A stretch of 41,137 nucleotides of DNA from an uncultured Porphyromonadaceae bacterium (lineage in GTDB: Bacteria > Bacteroidota > Bacteroidia > Bacteroidales > Muribaculaceae): contig CAMWUJ010000024.1 in assembly GCA_947177405.1 (NCBI GenBank), positions 1 to 41,137 on the forward strand. Reading direction: 5' to 3'. The notes under the pieces were generated by a model that was not told where the DNA came from, made no database searches, and worked only from the letters and a program-made list of their open reading frames with translations. Made by a program: the position numbers and the translations under genes. Of the stretch, positions 34,620 to 41,137 are shown one piece after another; position 1 is the first letter of the stretch, and the number at the start of each line of letters is the position of its first letter.

Positions 34620-35537
34620 TCATCTAACATCAAGAAGATTAACGTAGATATCTTCATAATTGTCAAGCTGGATAAGTTCAAAGCCAATTCTTTCAAGGAA
34701 AAACTTCTTACCTTCTGTCATCTCGGTTTTGAGACCAACATACCATCCTTTTCTCTTTCTATCCGGGAATCGTCGGAAATACTTCATTCTTTCGATAAGA
34801 AGCCACCTTAGAAACGTCTCCTGTTCATCTAGACCTAAGCCCAGAATGAAAAGATCACAGTTAAATATAATATGGAGCCATGTATTCAGACCTTTCCAAT
34901 GACTTTGATTCTTTCCATCAAAATCATCATCATAGGTTTTAACATGTAAATAATCCAGTGCTCTTTTCCCTTGTCGAGTGTATGAGGTTAGACTAAGTTT
35001 AAGACTTCGTGGATAATTGATAGATCCATTTATATGCCAGATACCAAAATTATAAATATTATGTATCGAGAATTTCGAATCAGGACTATACACAACGTTC
35101 CATGGATAATAATAAGTAAATCCTTTCCCAAAAGTAGGATGATCAAGAATTAATTTTTTCATGTTCTCCCCTTCCAGATACATATCGAAGTTCGTGGTAA
35201 GTACAGGCTTATCTAATCTGACCAGTGCATCCCGTAATGACTGGTGGTAATCTGTAGGACCCCACTCTTCAATGGAATCTATAATAGATTGAGTTATTTT
35301 CTTAGGATCTGATTCAAATTCAAGAAGGTCATAAAACTCTGTGAATGTGATTCCCTCATCAATGCTGGTTTTAGTAGAAAACGAGGCTCCATCCCAAGCA
35401 TCCAGTAGCAACCTACTCCAAGAAGGGTCAACATTATCCTTATAGGCAAAACGATTTATACCGTTTCCAATAATAAAAGCCAACCTATGAGAAGGGTTAC
35501 CGATAATCTTTTTTGCATTTCCTATATCCTTAATCAT
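34620..35537 (-). CDS. SIR2-like domain protein, third gene of the ATPase-HNH operon
   Basis: The 305-aa protein has SIR2-family marks: FIIGNGINR (21-29), TTNFD (114-118, with catalytic-type Asn116) and IWHINGSINYPRSLKLSLTS (166-185, with His168). The C-terminal LFILGLGLDEQE is typical of the closing strand. SIR2-like proteins in phage defence often deplete NAD+ once triggered. Its start overlaps the HNH gene by 8 bases, so the two are coupled. An AbiH-like relative is an alternative reading, but the TTNFD and HINGS motifs favour SIR2. Confidence 0.78.
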   Translation of the reverse strand: MIKDIGNAKKIIGNPSHRLAFIIGNGINRFAYKDNVDPSWSRLLLDAWDGASFSTKTSIDEGITFTEFYDLLEFESDPKKITQSIIDSIEEWGPTDYHQSLRDALVRLDKPVLTTNFDMYLEGENMKKLILDHPTFGKGFTYYYPWNVVYSPDSKFSIHNIYNFGIWHINGSINYPRSLKLSLTSYTRQGKRALDYLHVKTYDDDFDGKNQSHWKGLNTWLHIIFNCDLFILGLGLDEQETFLRWLLIERMKYFRRFPDRKRKGWYVGLKTEMTEGKKFFLERIGFELIQLDNYEDIYVNLLDVR

Positions 35538-36600
35538 TTTGTGTGAAATCTTTTCGTATTAGAGTATATAAGTCTTTGTTAAACTTATAATAGGCATAAA
35601 TTCTAGAGTTCCTTTCTTCAAAAACATAACCTAGTACTGAAGTATTACTTATAAGATCATCAATTTCAGCATTAGGCAACAATACTTTTGCAAATTTTAG
35701 TCTTGAATTATTGAGATTTCTCATTTGTGTCCAAAGTGCATGAAGCTCCTTATTCATCTTTTTATAGATGGGTTCCACTGCGGTAATTTCATTGTATCCC
35801 TTTTCAAGATGAATATTATTTAAATAGTCTATCCCAACTTTAAAATTTGTACTATCTAAATCTCCAGCCCCATTATAAGAATATGTAAATATAAAAGAAC
35901 CTTCATCAAAAGAATAAGGATTCATTAAATGAAGTAATCTTTTATCAGATGAAAGCGGATCCCTATCCCCTTTATTCGGTTCCATATTACATTCAGGACA
36001 AGCAGGAATTAAGTTGTAAAAACTCAACGCAAGAAATGGATATATACTTTTAGGAAGGAAATGGTCAATATGAGGCTTTATAACCCTCTTGTCGGTTCTT
36101 TTAGTAACTTCAATATTACTAATGCCACAATAAGGACATATCCTCAAACCACGATCCTCAATAAATTGAGTTTTATTGAAAACACCAGTGTTCTCATATA
36201 TATCGCTGACAAATATCTCCTTGACAATAGTATAGAAATCTTCTAAAATATCTCCTTCCTGATACTTCATACTGGATAATCTTTTTTTTGTGAGATTCCC
36301 TAAGTATATATCGGGTAAAAGATAAACTTTTCTTACTATTCCCATCAAAACATTTATGTCTCCCAACAATAAATTCTTAAGATTGCGGTCATCCAATAAA
36401 TCATTTAAAAATTCATATACAAAGGATGTGGAATCGGGGTTGATTCCAACAGTACAAGTAATTATATGTTTACTGCCGAGGCGAACAGGTATAGTACGGC
36501 CATGTTCAAGGAAATCAACTATCTTTGATTGAATTATTGGAGCATAATTGGTGTAGTATTCATTTAAAACTCTTTCTGAAGGGGGACTCATCCTATACAT
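35530..36600 (-). CDS. HNH endonuclease, middle gene of the ATPase-HNH-SIR2 operon
   Basis: The 356-aa protein contains a complete HNH fold: CPYC (155-158), HIDHFLPKS (177-185) and CPECN (201-205), so both metal-binding Cys pairs and the His-Asp-His core are present. N- and C-terminal parts have no recognised domain. It begins 1 base from the ATPase stop. The pairing recalls PtuB of Septu. The nuclease probably cuts DNA or RNA on phage infection, which is inferred. Confidence 0.85.
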   Translation of the reverse strand: MYRMSPPSERVLNEYYTNYAPIIQSKIVDFLEHGRTIPVRLGSKHIITCTVGINPDSTSFVYEFLNDLLDDRNLKNLLLGDINVLMGIVRKVYLLPDIYLGNLTKKRLSSMKYQEGDILEDFYTIVKEIFVSDIYENTGVFNKTQFIEDRGLRICPYCGISNIEVTKRTDKRVIKPHIDHFLPKSIYPFLALSFYNLIPACPECNMEPNKGDRDPLSSDKRLLHLMNPYSFDEGSFIFTYSYNGAGDLDSTNFKVGIDYLNNIHLEKGYNEITAVEPIYKKMNKELHALWTQMRNLNNSRLKFAKVLLPNAEIDDLISNTSVLGYVFEERNSRIYAYYKFNKDLYTLIRKDFTQND

Positions 36601-36601
36601 A

Positions 36602-38539
36602 TTATTCAGATATATGATTTTTGATATAACCTTTAATCATTTGATCTCCTACATACTCCAGTAGATTATGCACTTGCTTCTTTTTAGTATTTTCTGTTAA
36701 TTCCTTAATAAAATTAGTAGAAACCTCTCCCACTGCAGATTTACTGAAAAAGAAACTGTTATTTAGAAGATCGTAGTAATTTGCACCAAAAGTCTCTTCA
36801 GATACCTTCACTGCATTACCATCTCTTAGATAGAGGGTATTGTGTGTAAATATATCTGTTAGAATGAAAGGAGAATGCGTAACAAGTATGATTTGCATGG
36901 ATTTGATTGCTCGATTGCTGATGTTACACCATGATAAGGCTTCCAGTAACATTTTTACAAAACGTCTTTGAAAATCCGGATGAAAATACAATTCAATCTC
37001 ATCAAATACCAAACAGATATGTTTATATTTCACTCGTTCCTTATCTGTTTTTATACTTTCAATGTTCTTAATGTGGTAGAGGACATAACTCAAACAGGTC
37101 AGAAGATGACGTTCTCCACTACTCATTTGAGATAGACGCATGGAGGTCTGCGTCTGATTGAAAGAGATCCAACTAGACTCAGATGGATTTTTCACCTTCA
37201 CAAATTCCAACTGGGTGTCAAAAAATGCAGGTGGCATCAACCTGAAAATATCACAATACCGCTTAATTTTCTTATTAAGAAATGTCTTTACTTCTATTTC
37301 AACTCGATTTTTCCATTTAAAGTTTTTATTCTCAAAATAGTAGTTCAAATAATCTAAGACCTGTTCAATCTTAAGAACAAGATGATTATGCTCATTATCT
37401 TGTTCCTCTAGATCTTTTAGAATCTTAGCAATTATACAATCTATTTTTGTATCCAGATATTGAGGATTCATATCTTGTCCATTGTCTTTAAGCAATGACC
37501 TCAATTCATTGTCAAGGCCAAGAACATTCCTGTAATCGAGATAATTTAGGCAAAGTTTAATAGACTTATACGCTAAATAGAAGATGCTATATTTGAATTG
37601 TTTAGAAGCAATAGGCATTTTCCTATTTGGATACTTTGACTTGATTTGTAGTAGCCAACGCTCTTTAAAGTGTTCTAATAACATCGAGCAATCTAAATAA
37701 CAATTCTTTTCTTCAGCAATGAATTTAAGAGCCTTAATCTTTTCCTCAATAAAATCATGACGAATAGAAATAAGCAGTTTTGATGGAATATAATTATCCA
37801 AGAATGCTTTCCCTTTTGCAGCAGCTAATAAAGAAAGCATATTGATTCTTTGCTCGGCCAAATAAGACTCTGTCTCAATATTAATGGTACCATGAGAACG
37901 ATATGGGGTAATAACTATAGGGGTATAGTAACCGTCATTTTTATGAAAAAGTCCATCTAACCATTGTCCGTAAATACTATTGGATGTTTGTTGTCTATGT
38001 TGAGACTCCCTGGATTCGTTTGTATTATATGCATAAAGACTATAATTAGTTATTATCGTATAAAATAAGGTTTCTAAATTCACATTACATTCGCTTTCAT
38101 ATATTGGGAAAGGTTTAAATCGACCATTTTTCCCGATGTATAGATTAACATTAAGATCTCGACCACAAATTCTATATTGAACATTTTCAATAATAAAATA
38201 TAGATCTGCATATACTCCGGAAGCATGACTTAACTGACGGCTATAATTATTCGTTTTTTTAGCTCCCAATATTTTAATAACTAAATTATTAATTAAAGCA
38301 AAAACCAACTCCAGTAGAGTTGACTTACCCGCCCCATTTTGACCTACAATAGCATTGATAGAAATCTTAGGTTCGCCTTTTGAAGAATAGATATCTCGAA
38401 TCATCTCATGAATCCTTGGAATAATCAAAACTTCATCACCGCATGGTTTGGGATAATTTCCAAATGGAAACCAACCTGATTTAAGAACCTTTGATATTCT
38501 TTTAGATTCTGGATATATGTATACGCCTAAGATTTGCAT
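36602..38539 (-). CDS. AAA/ABC-type ATPase, first gene of the defence-like operon
   Basis: The 645-aa protein is a RecF/SMC-like ATPase. Walker A GQNGAGKST is at 66-74. A long helical middle part (about 250-450) separates it from the signature QMSSGERHLL, the Walker B CLVFDEIELYFHP and the H-loop VTHSPFI near the C-terminus. This is the architecture of PtuA-type and OLD-like defence ATPases. It is transcribed first in the operon and probably senses infection or holds the nuclease in check. Which defence family it joins cannot be settled without a search. Confidence 0.82.
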   Translation of the reverse strand: MQILGVYIYPESKRISKVLKSGWFPFGNYPKPCGDEVLIIPRIHEMIRDIYSSKGEPKISINAIVGQNGAGKSTLLELVFALINNLVIKILGAKKTNNYSRQLSHASGVYADLYFIIENVQYRICGRDLNVNLYIGKNGRFKPFPIYESECNVNLETLFYTIITNYSLYAYNTNESRESQHRQQTSNSIYGQWLDGLFHKNDGYYTPIVITPYRSHGTINIETESYLAEQRINMLSLLAAAKGKAFLDNYIPSKLLISIRHDFIEEKIKALKFIAEEKNCYLDCSMLLEHFKERWLLQIKSKYPNRKMPIASKQFKYSIFYLAYKSIKLCLNYLDYRNVLGLDNELRSLLKDNGQDMNPQYLDTKIDCIIAKILKDLEEQDNEHNHLVLKIEQVLDYLNYYFENKNFKWKNRVEIEVKTFLNKKIKRYCDIFRLMPPAFFDTQLEFVKVKNPSESSWISFNQTQTSMRLSQMSSGERHLLTCLSYVLYHIKNIESIKTDKERVKYKHICLVFDEIELYFHPDFQRRFVKMLLEALSWCNISNRAIKSMQIILVTHSPFILTDIFTHNTLYLRDGNAVKVSEETFGANYYDLLNNSFFFSKSAVGEVSTNFIKELTENTKKKQVHNLLEYVGDQMIKGYIKNHISE

Positions 38540-38616
38540 GATAAATTGTGCATTGATTAGATGACTATTTGTAGTTAAAATTAACTATTGTCAAGATACG
38601 ATCTTTCATAGATTGA

Positions 38617-39381
38617 TTATATTAATCTATGATTTTGAGCGTAGGTGAGGGCTTCTGCGATATTCTTTACATTCATTTTTTGGAAGATACTTCTTTTTGA
38701 AGCTTTGACCGTATCCACAGATTTACATACAATGGAGGCTATGTCATTCATTGTATATCCTTGAGTTGATAGTGACAAAACCTCTCTCTCTGTATCACTG
38801 AGTTTAATTTCATCCATCTTCATCCATTCGTGATTATACAGAGAATACTCAAAGAAAGTAGTAGCTCCTTCCTTCTTCATAATGATATTTCCCACCTCAT
38901 TTCCTGCGGCCAAGGAAATGGTACAGAGTGCCAACCAGATTCTTCCCTCTTTTGATAAGAGAATGGGAGTCAATTTATGATTAACTAGTCTTTTCCTAAG
39001 TCCACTCTTGATATGAAAGTTATATGAGATAGTGTATTCTGTTCTTTCGTTTAATGGTAACGAATTAAAAAGCTCAAAGCCCTTATTGTTTACCTCCAAT
39101 AACATCTTTAAATCGGTCTCAGGAACATAGTCTATATAGAATTTGTAGCCGAAATCTTTGATTCGTTCAGCATCACTTCCACAAAGTCTTGCTATGTTAT
39201 TAGAGACGTAGAGAAAACCTTTTTTGAAGTAGTCTATTATGTAAATACATTGATATGTACACCGCTCAAAGGCCTGAGCGGCCTCAATAAGCCTTCCCAA
39301 GTCTTTATAATCAGCTTCGTTTATATTCTCAACAGAGTTCCTTAATGAAAAGAAGTCTCCGATATGTACTATGTTATTCAT
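38617..39381 (-). CDS. PAS and LuxR-type HTH transcriptional regulator
   Basis: I use the ATG at 39381; a TTG start at 39408 would add 9 residues. The 254-aa protein has a PAS-like sensor domain (about 40-160, IIDYFKKGFLYVSNNIARLCG ...) and a LuxR-family HTH at the C-terminus (about 190-254; LSDTEREVLSLSTQGYTMND, then IASIVCKSVDTVKASKRSIF). The HTH residues expected for DNA binding are present. It is the only LuxR-type factor in the island and a candidate activator of the palindromic operators. It is not in the same operon as its presumed targets. Confidence 0.82.
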   Translation of the reverse strand: MNNIVHIGDFFSLRNSVENINEADYKDLGRLIEAAQAFERCTYQCIYIIDYFKKGFLYVSNNIARLCGSDAERIKDFGYKFYIDYVPETDLKMLLEVNNKGFELFNSLPLNERTEYTISYNFHIKSGLRKRLVNHKLTPILLSKEGRIWLALCTISLAAGNEVGNIIMKKEGATTFFEYSLYNHEWMKMDEIKLSDTEREVLSLSTQGYTMNDIASIVCKSVDTVKASKRSIFQKMNVKNIAEALTYAQNHRLI

Positions 39382-39433
39382 ATCTTTTGAGTATGATTTT
39401 GTCAGCAAATTTAATAAAATATCTTTATATTAC

Positions 39434-39461
39434 CAAATTTACATACGATTTATAATGTAAA
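39434..39461 (-). promoter_or_regulatory. Promoter and inverted repeat of the PAS-LuxR gene
   Basis: On the minus strand TAAATTTG (39441-39434) is a -7 box about 53 bases before the start. It overlaps one arm of TTTACAT-N10-ATGTAAA (39438-39461). The half-site is similar to that of the TACAC operators, but the spacing differs, so autoregulation is only a possibility. Confidence 0.45.
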
Positions 39462-39654
39462 AGAAGTAGGAATATTTCCTCTACTCTTGTCTCTGAAAAT
39501 CACAAAGACTATGATATAATTAAAATTCAAGATTATATAGAAAATTTTACCAAGAAATTGCAATCTATAAAATCGAGAAATATAGAAAACTTCGAGAAGC
39601 ACATCGGCTAAGACTTGGATATCGTAAGCGAACACTGTGAGTGGAGTTGATGCA

Positions 39655-40196
39655 GTCTGCGGTGTTTGGAAAAAATCATGTTCTACCGCAGACCACTTCG
39701 GCAAAAATGAGAAAGAGAGTGCTGAACACCGAGTGACAGACGGTCTTTGTAGGATACTCCGCCGTACCTGCCTATGCCTCCCAATCACTCCGTGTTCTTA
39801 CCACCCTCTCAAAACTATTATTTTCAGTGCCGTTGCGCCACTCTCTGTTTGTCAGAAGTCTAAGAGGCGAGACAGTGATAAGCAGCCTTCGTTCCTTGTC
39901 GGCTTATCACAGACTCGCCTTTCCGGGACTGTCCATTCTTTATTCTTTAAAACCTTCAGTAGCCAATATGTTGATGTTCGTTTTCACCGGCACGGAATCT
40001 ACGCTCCAATTTATTGCTGTACCATCAACTAAGGAAGCATTGCTTGCTCGTAATTGAAAAACGTGCGGAGCAGGGCTATTCTTTTGCCTTTCAACTGAAA
40101 AATCTCCAGACCTCCCGTTAGTCAGCTTGTATTTTTCAGCCGAAGGCGAACAGCCCTTTCTTGCCTCCGCACGCCATACTTTCAACGAGCAAGCAA
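39655..40196. other. ORF-poor region of large nested inverted repeats (structured RNA or DNA)
   Basis: At least four large hairpins occur in a row: 39655-39693 (9-bp arms, perfect); 39724-39797 (13-bp arms, one mismatch); 39865-39920 (19-base arms with two mismatches); 40040-40196, a five-level nest: 12 bp (TTGCTTGCTCGT), 9 bp (CGTGCGGAG), 6 bp (AGGGCT), 5 bp (GCCTT) and 9 bp (CTGAAAAAT), each perfectly complementary to its partner in reverse order. A 7-bp GTTGATG/CATCAAC pair (39970, 40023) bridges the last two. Reading frames on both strands cross it but show no protein features. It could be a structured RNA, an oriT/origin or a protein-binding region of the element. Confidence 0.6.
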
Positions 40197-40237
40197 AACT
40201 TCGATAGTCGATAGACGCATAAAAAAAATGTCGCACG

Positions 40238-40453
40238 ATGAAAACGAACAACAACATATCAGTTAGACGAGGCAAAGCTTCCATCTCCAGTCTCAACCGC
40301 ATAAAAAGGGTTGCAAAGTGGATAGCGGTTATATTTGGCTCAATCATAGGATTGGTGTTGTGGGCGTTCATCAGACCGATATTCCGAGGCGTGGGTTGGG
40401 TAATCTCAATCGTAACCGTCCTATTAATAATCTATTGGTTAATAACTTTCTAA
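40238..40453 (+). CDS. Small membrane protein of conjugative-element type
   Basis: The 71-aa protein has a basic N-terminus and two hydrophobic helices (IAVIFGSIIGLVLWAFI and GWVISIVTVLLIIYWLITF). Similar small proteins occur before PcfK genes in Bacteroidota conjugative elements, which is recalled rather than checked. It is followed 11 bases later by the PcfK-like gene. Confidence 0.6.
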   Translation: MKTNNNISVRRGKASISSLNRIKRVAKWIAVIFGSIIGLVLWAFIRPIFRGVGWVISIVTVLLIIYWLITF

Positions 40454-40464
40454 AAATTACGACT

Positions 40465-40917
40465 ATGGCTACTATGAAATCAAACGACTCTGCACTCGCA
40501 GTAATGCAACAGATGTTACAGGAGCGGTGCATCGCAGAACCCTCATTCGCTATCAAAATGGCGAACCCCTCAAAGAGTATGGAAGGAGCGGTCAACTATC
40601 TTTGCTCTCAGATACAGAAGAGCGGTCTATGCGTGGTGGACGACCAAGAGGTAATGAACATATTGGTGCATTACTTTGACGAGAACGAGATTGAAGACTG
40701 CGGAAATGTAAACTGCAACATCGTGGTATCAAAGCCCGAACTATCCGAGGAGGATAAGGAGATACTCAAAGAGCAGGCTATGGAGGAATACAAGAAAGAG
40801 CAACTACAACAAATCCGCAGAGATAATGCTCAAAAGGCTACTTCCAAGCCAACCGCCACCGCCCCGAAGAAAGGCGCAGAGATAGATACAATCCCCAACT
40901 TATTTGATGACCTCTAA
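40465..40917 (+). CDS. PcfK-like protein
   Basis: The start is the ATG at 40465 (MATMKSNDSALAVMQQM); earlier codons lie in the preceding gene. The 150-aa acidic protein has the PcfK-like opening (SKSMEGAVNYLCSQIQKSG ... VMNILVHYFDEN), a charged helical middle and a C-terminal NLFDDL motif, as in PcfK proteins of Bacteroidota mobile elements. Its role is unknown; it is normally paired with PcfJ. Confidence 0.8.
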   Translation: MATMKSNDSALAVMQQMLQERCIAEPSFAIKMANPSKSMEGAVNYLCSQIQKSGLCVVDDQEVMNILVHYFDENEIEDCGNVNCNIVVSKPELSEEDKEILKEQAMEEYKKEQLQQIRRDNAQKATSKPTATAPKKGAEIDTIPNLFDDL

Positions 40918-40929
40918 AAACACACGACT

Positions 40930-41121
40930 ATGAAACCGAGAAATAGAAAGCAGCAAGAGATAATGAAACTGAGTGGGCAACTCCGCCCACTCACCCCCAA
41001 CCAAAAACAATGGGCACTCGGCAACACAATCAGCCACTATGGTTTCCGTCTGAAATCCGGAATGTGTACGTGTATGAAATGCGGTGTAATAAGCAAATTT
41101 AAAACCACCAAATTTTGGTAA
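40930..41121 (+). pseudogene. PcfJ-like protein, N-terminal fragment
   Basis: The 63-aa frame has the PcfJ N-terminus (MKPRNRKQQEIMKLSGQL ... WALGNTISHYGF) and its first zinc-ribbon-type motif (CTCMKCG). PcfJ proteins usually run to several hundred residues, but this one stops after KFW. It starts 12 bases after pcfK, the normal order. Either the gene is truncated here or a frameshift or insertion lies at the stop. The window ends 16 bases later, so what follows cannot be seen. Confidence 0.6.
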
Positions 41122-41137
41122 AATTCAATCACCAGTT

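Noticed and set aside
40040-40196. Retron msr-msd (12-bp outer repeat, inner hairpins)
   Set aside because: The nested form recalls a retron RNA, but no reverse transcriptase gene is within the window, and the arms are stacked as one long nest rather than as separate msr and msd parts.
39450-40371. Several open frames on both strands (for example 39637-40032 plus and 39940-40371 minus)
   Set aside because: They cross the large inverted repeats, overlap one another, and show no signal, domain or sensible composition. The structure of the DNA explains this region better than coding.
41095-41137. Right attachment site of the island at the window end
   Set aside because: There is a short match (TAAAATTCA) to bases 16365-16373 beside the integrase repeats. 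Nine A+T-rich bases are expected by chance, and the neighbouring bases differ.

Overview
The window looks like chromosome of a gut Bacteroidales bacterium, probably Muribaculaceae-like. The evidence is a fused SecDF, Bacteroidota -7 boxes of the TAnnTTTG type before several genes, many lipoproteins and TonB-type receptors, a T9SS-like C-terminal domain and GG-Bacteroidales peptide genes. The genus is an inference. No tRNA, rRNA or CRISPR array was seen.

Bases 1-16221 are ordinary, moderately GC-rich core genome: an Ig-like lipoprotein (-), secDF, a PNGase F-like secreted protein, a small secreted protein of unknown function, the rimP-nusA-infB cluster with a hairpin/U-run leader, folK, dnaX (-), a corrinoid adenosyltransferase and a DUF2795 protein.

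At 16222-17799 the character changes. A long terminator hairpin and three copies of a 12-bp repeat at exact 41-bp steps precede a tyrosine recombinase. Everything to the right is A+T-richer and reads as an integrated, composite island. Its modules are: (1) 17800-27542, an E1/ThiF-like enzyme, a LuxI/FeeM-like acyltransferase, lipoproteins, two TonB-type outer-membrane proteins and a DUF4249 lipoprotein. Four promoters here carry the same palindrome (TACAC-N4-GTGTA) at an identical distance from the -7 box. One lipoprotein gene is split by a 164-bp MITE, and a second acyltransferase copy is a pseudogene. (2) 27606-34540, a RiPP cluster: a 53-aa double-glycine precursor with a TYNNC repeat, a radical SAM/SPASM maturase, two glycosyltransferase-like proteins, a C39 peptidase ABC exporter and a short HlyD-like membrane protein. 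(3) 38539-34620 (-), a tightly packed ATPase-HNH-SIR2 operon that looks like an anti-phage defence system. (4) 38617-39381 (-), a PAS-LuxR regulator, a candidate for the activator that binds the palindromes. (5) 39409-41137, an ORF-poor stretch full of large nested inverted repeats, followed by a small membrane protein, a PcfK-like protein and a truncated PcfJ-like protein typical of Bacteroidota conjugative elements.

The working model is a conjugative or mobilizable element whose cargo sits next to the integrase. The cargo offers a possible LuxI/LuxR-style control circuit over uptake proteins, a modified peptide product, and phage defence. The promoter architecture, the MITE and the RiPP cluster are read directly from sequence. 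The signalling role and the defence role are inferences.
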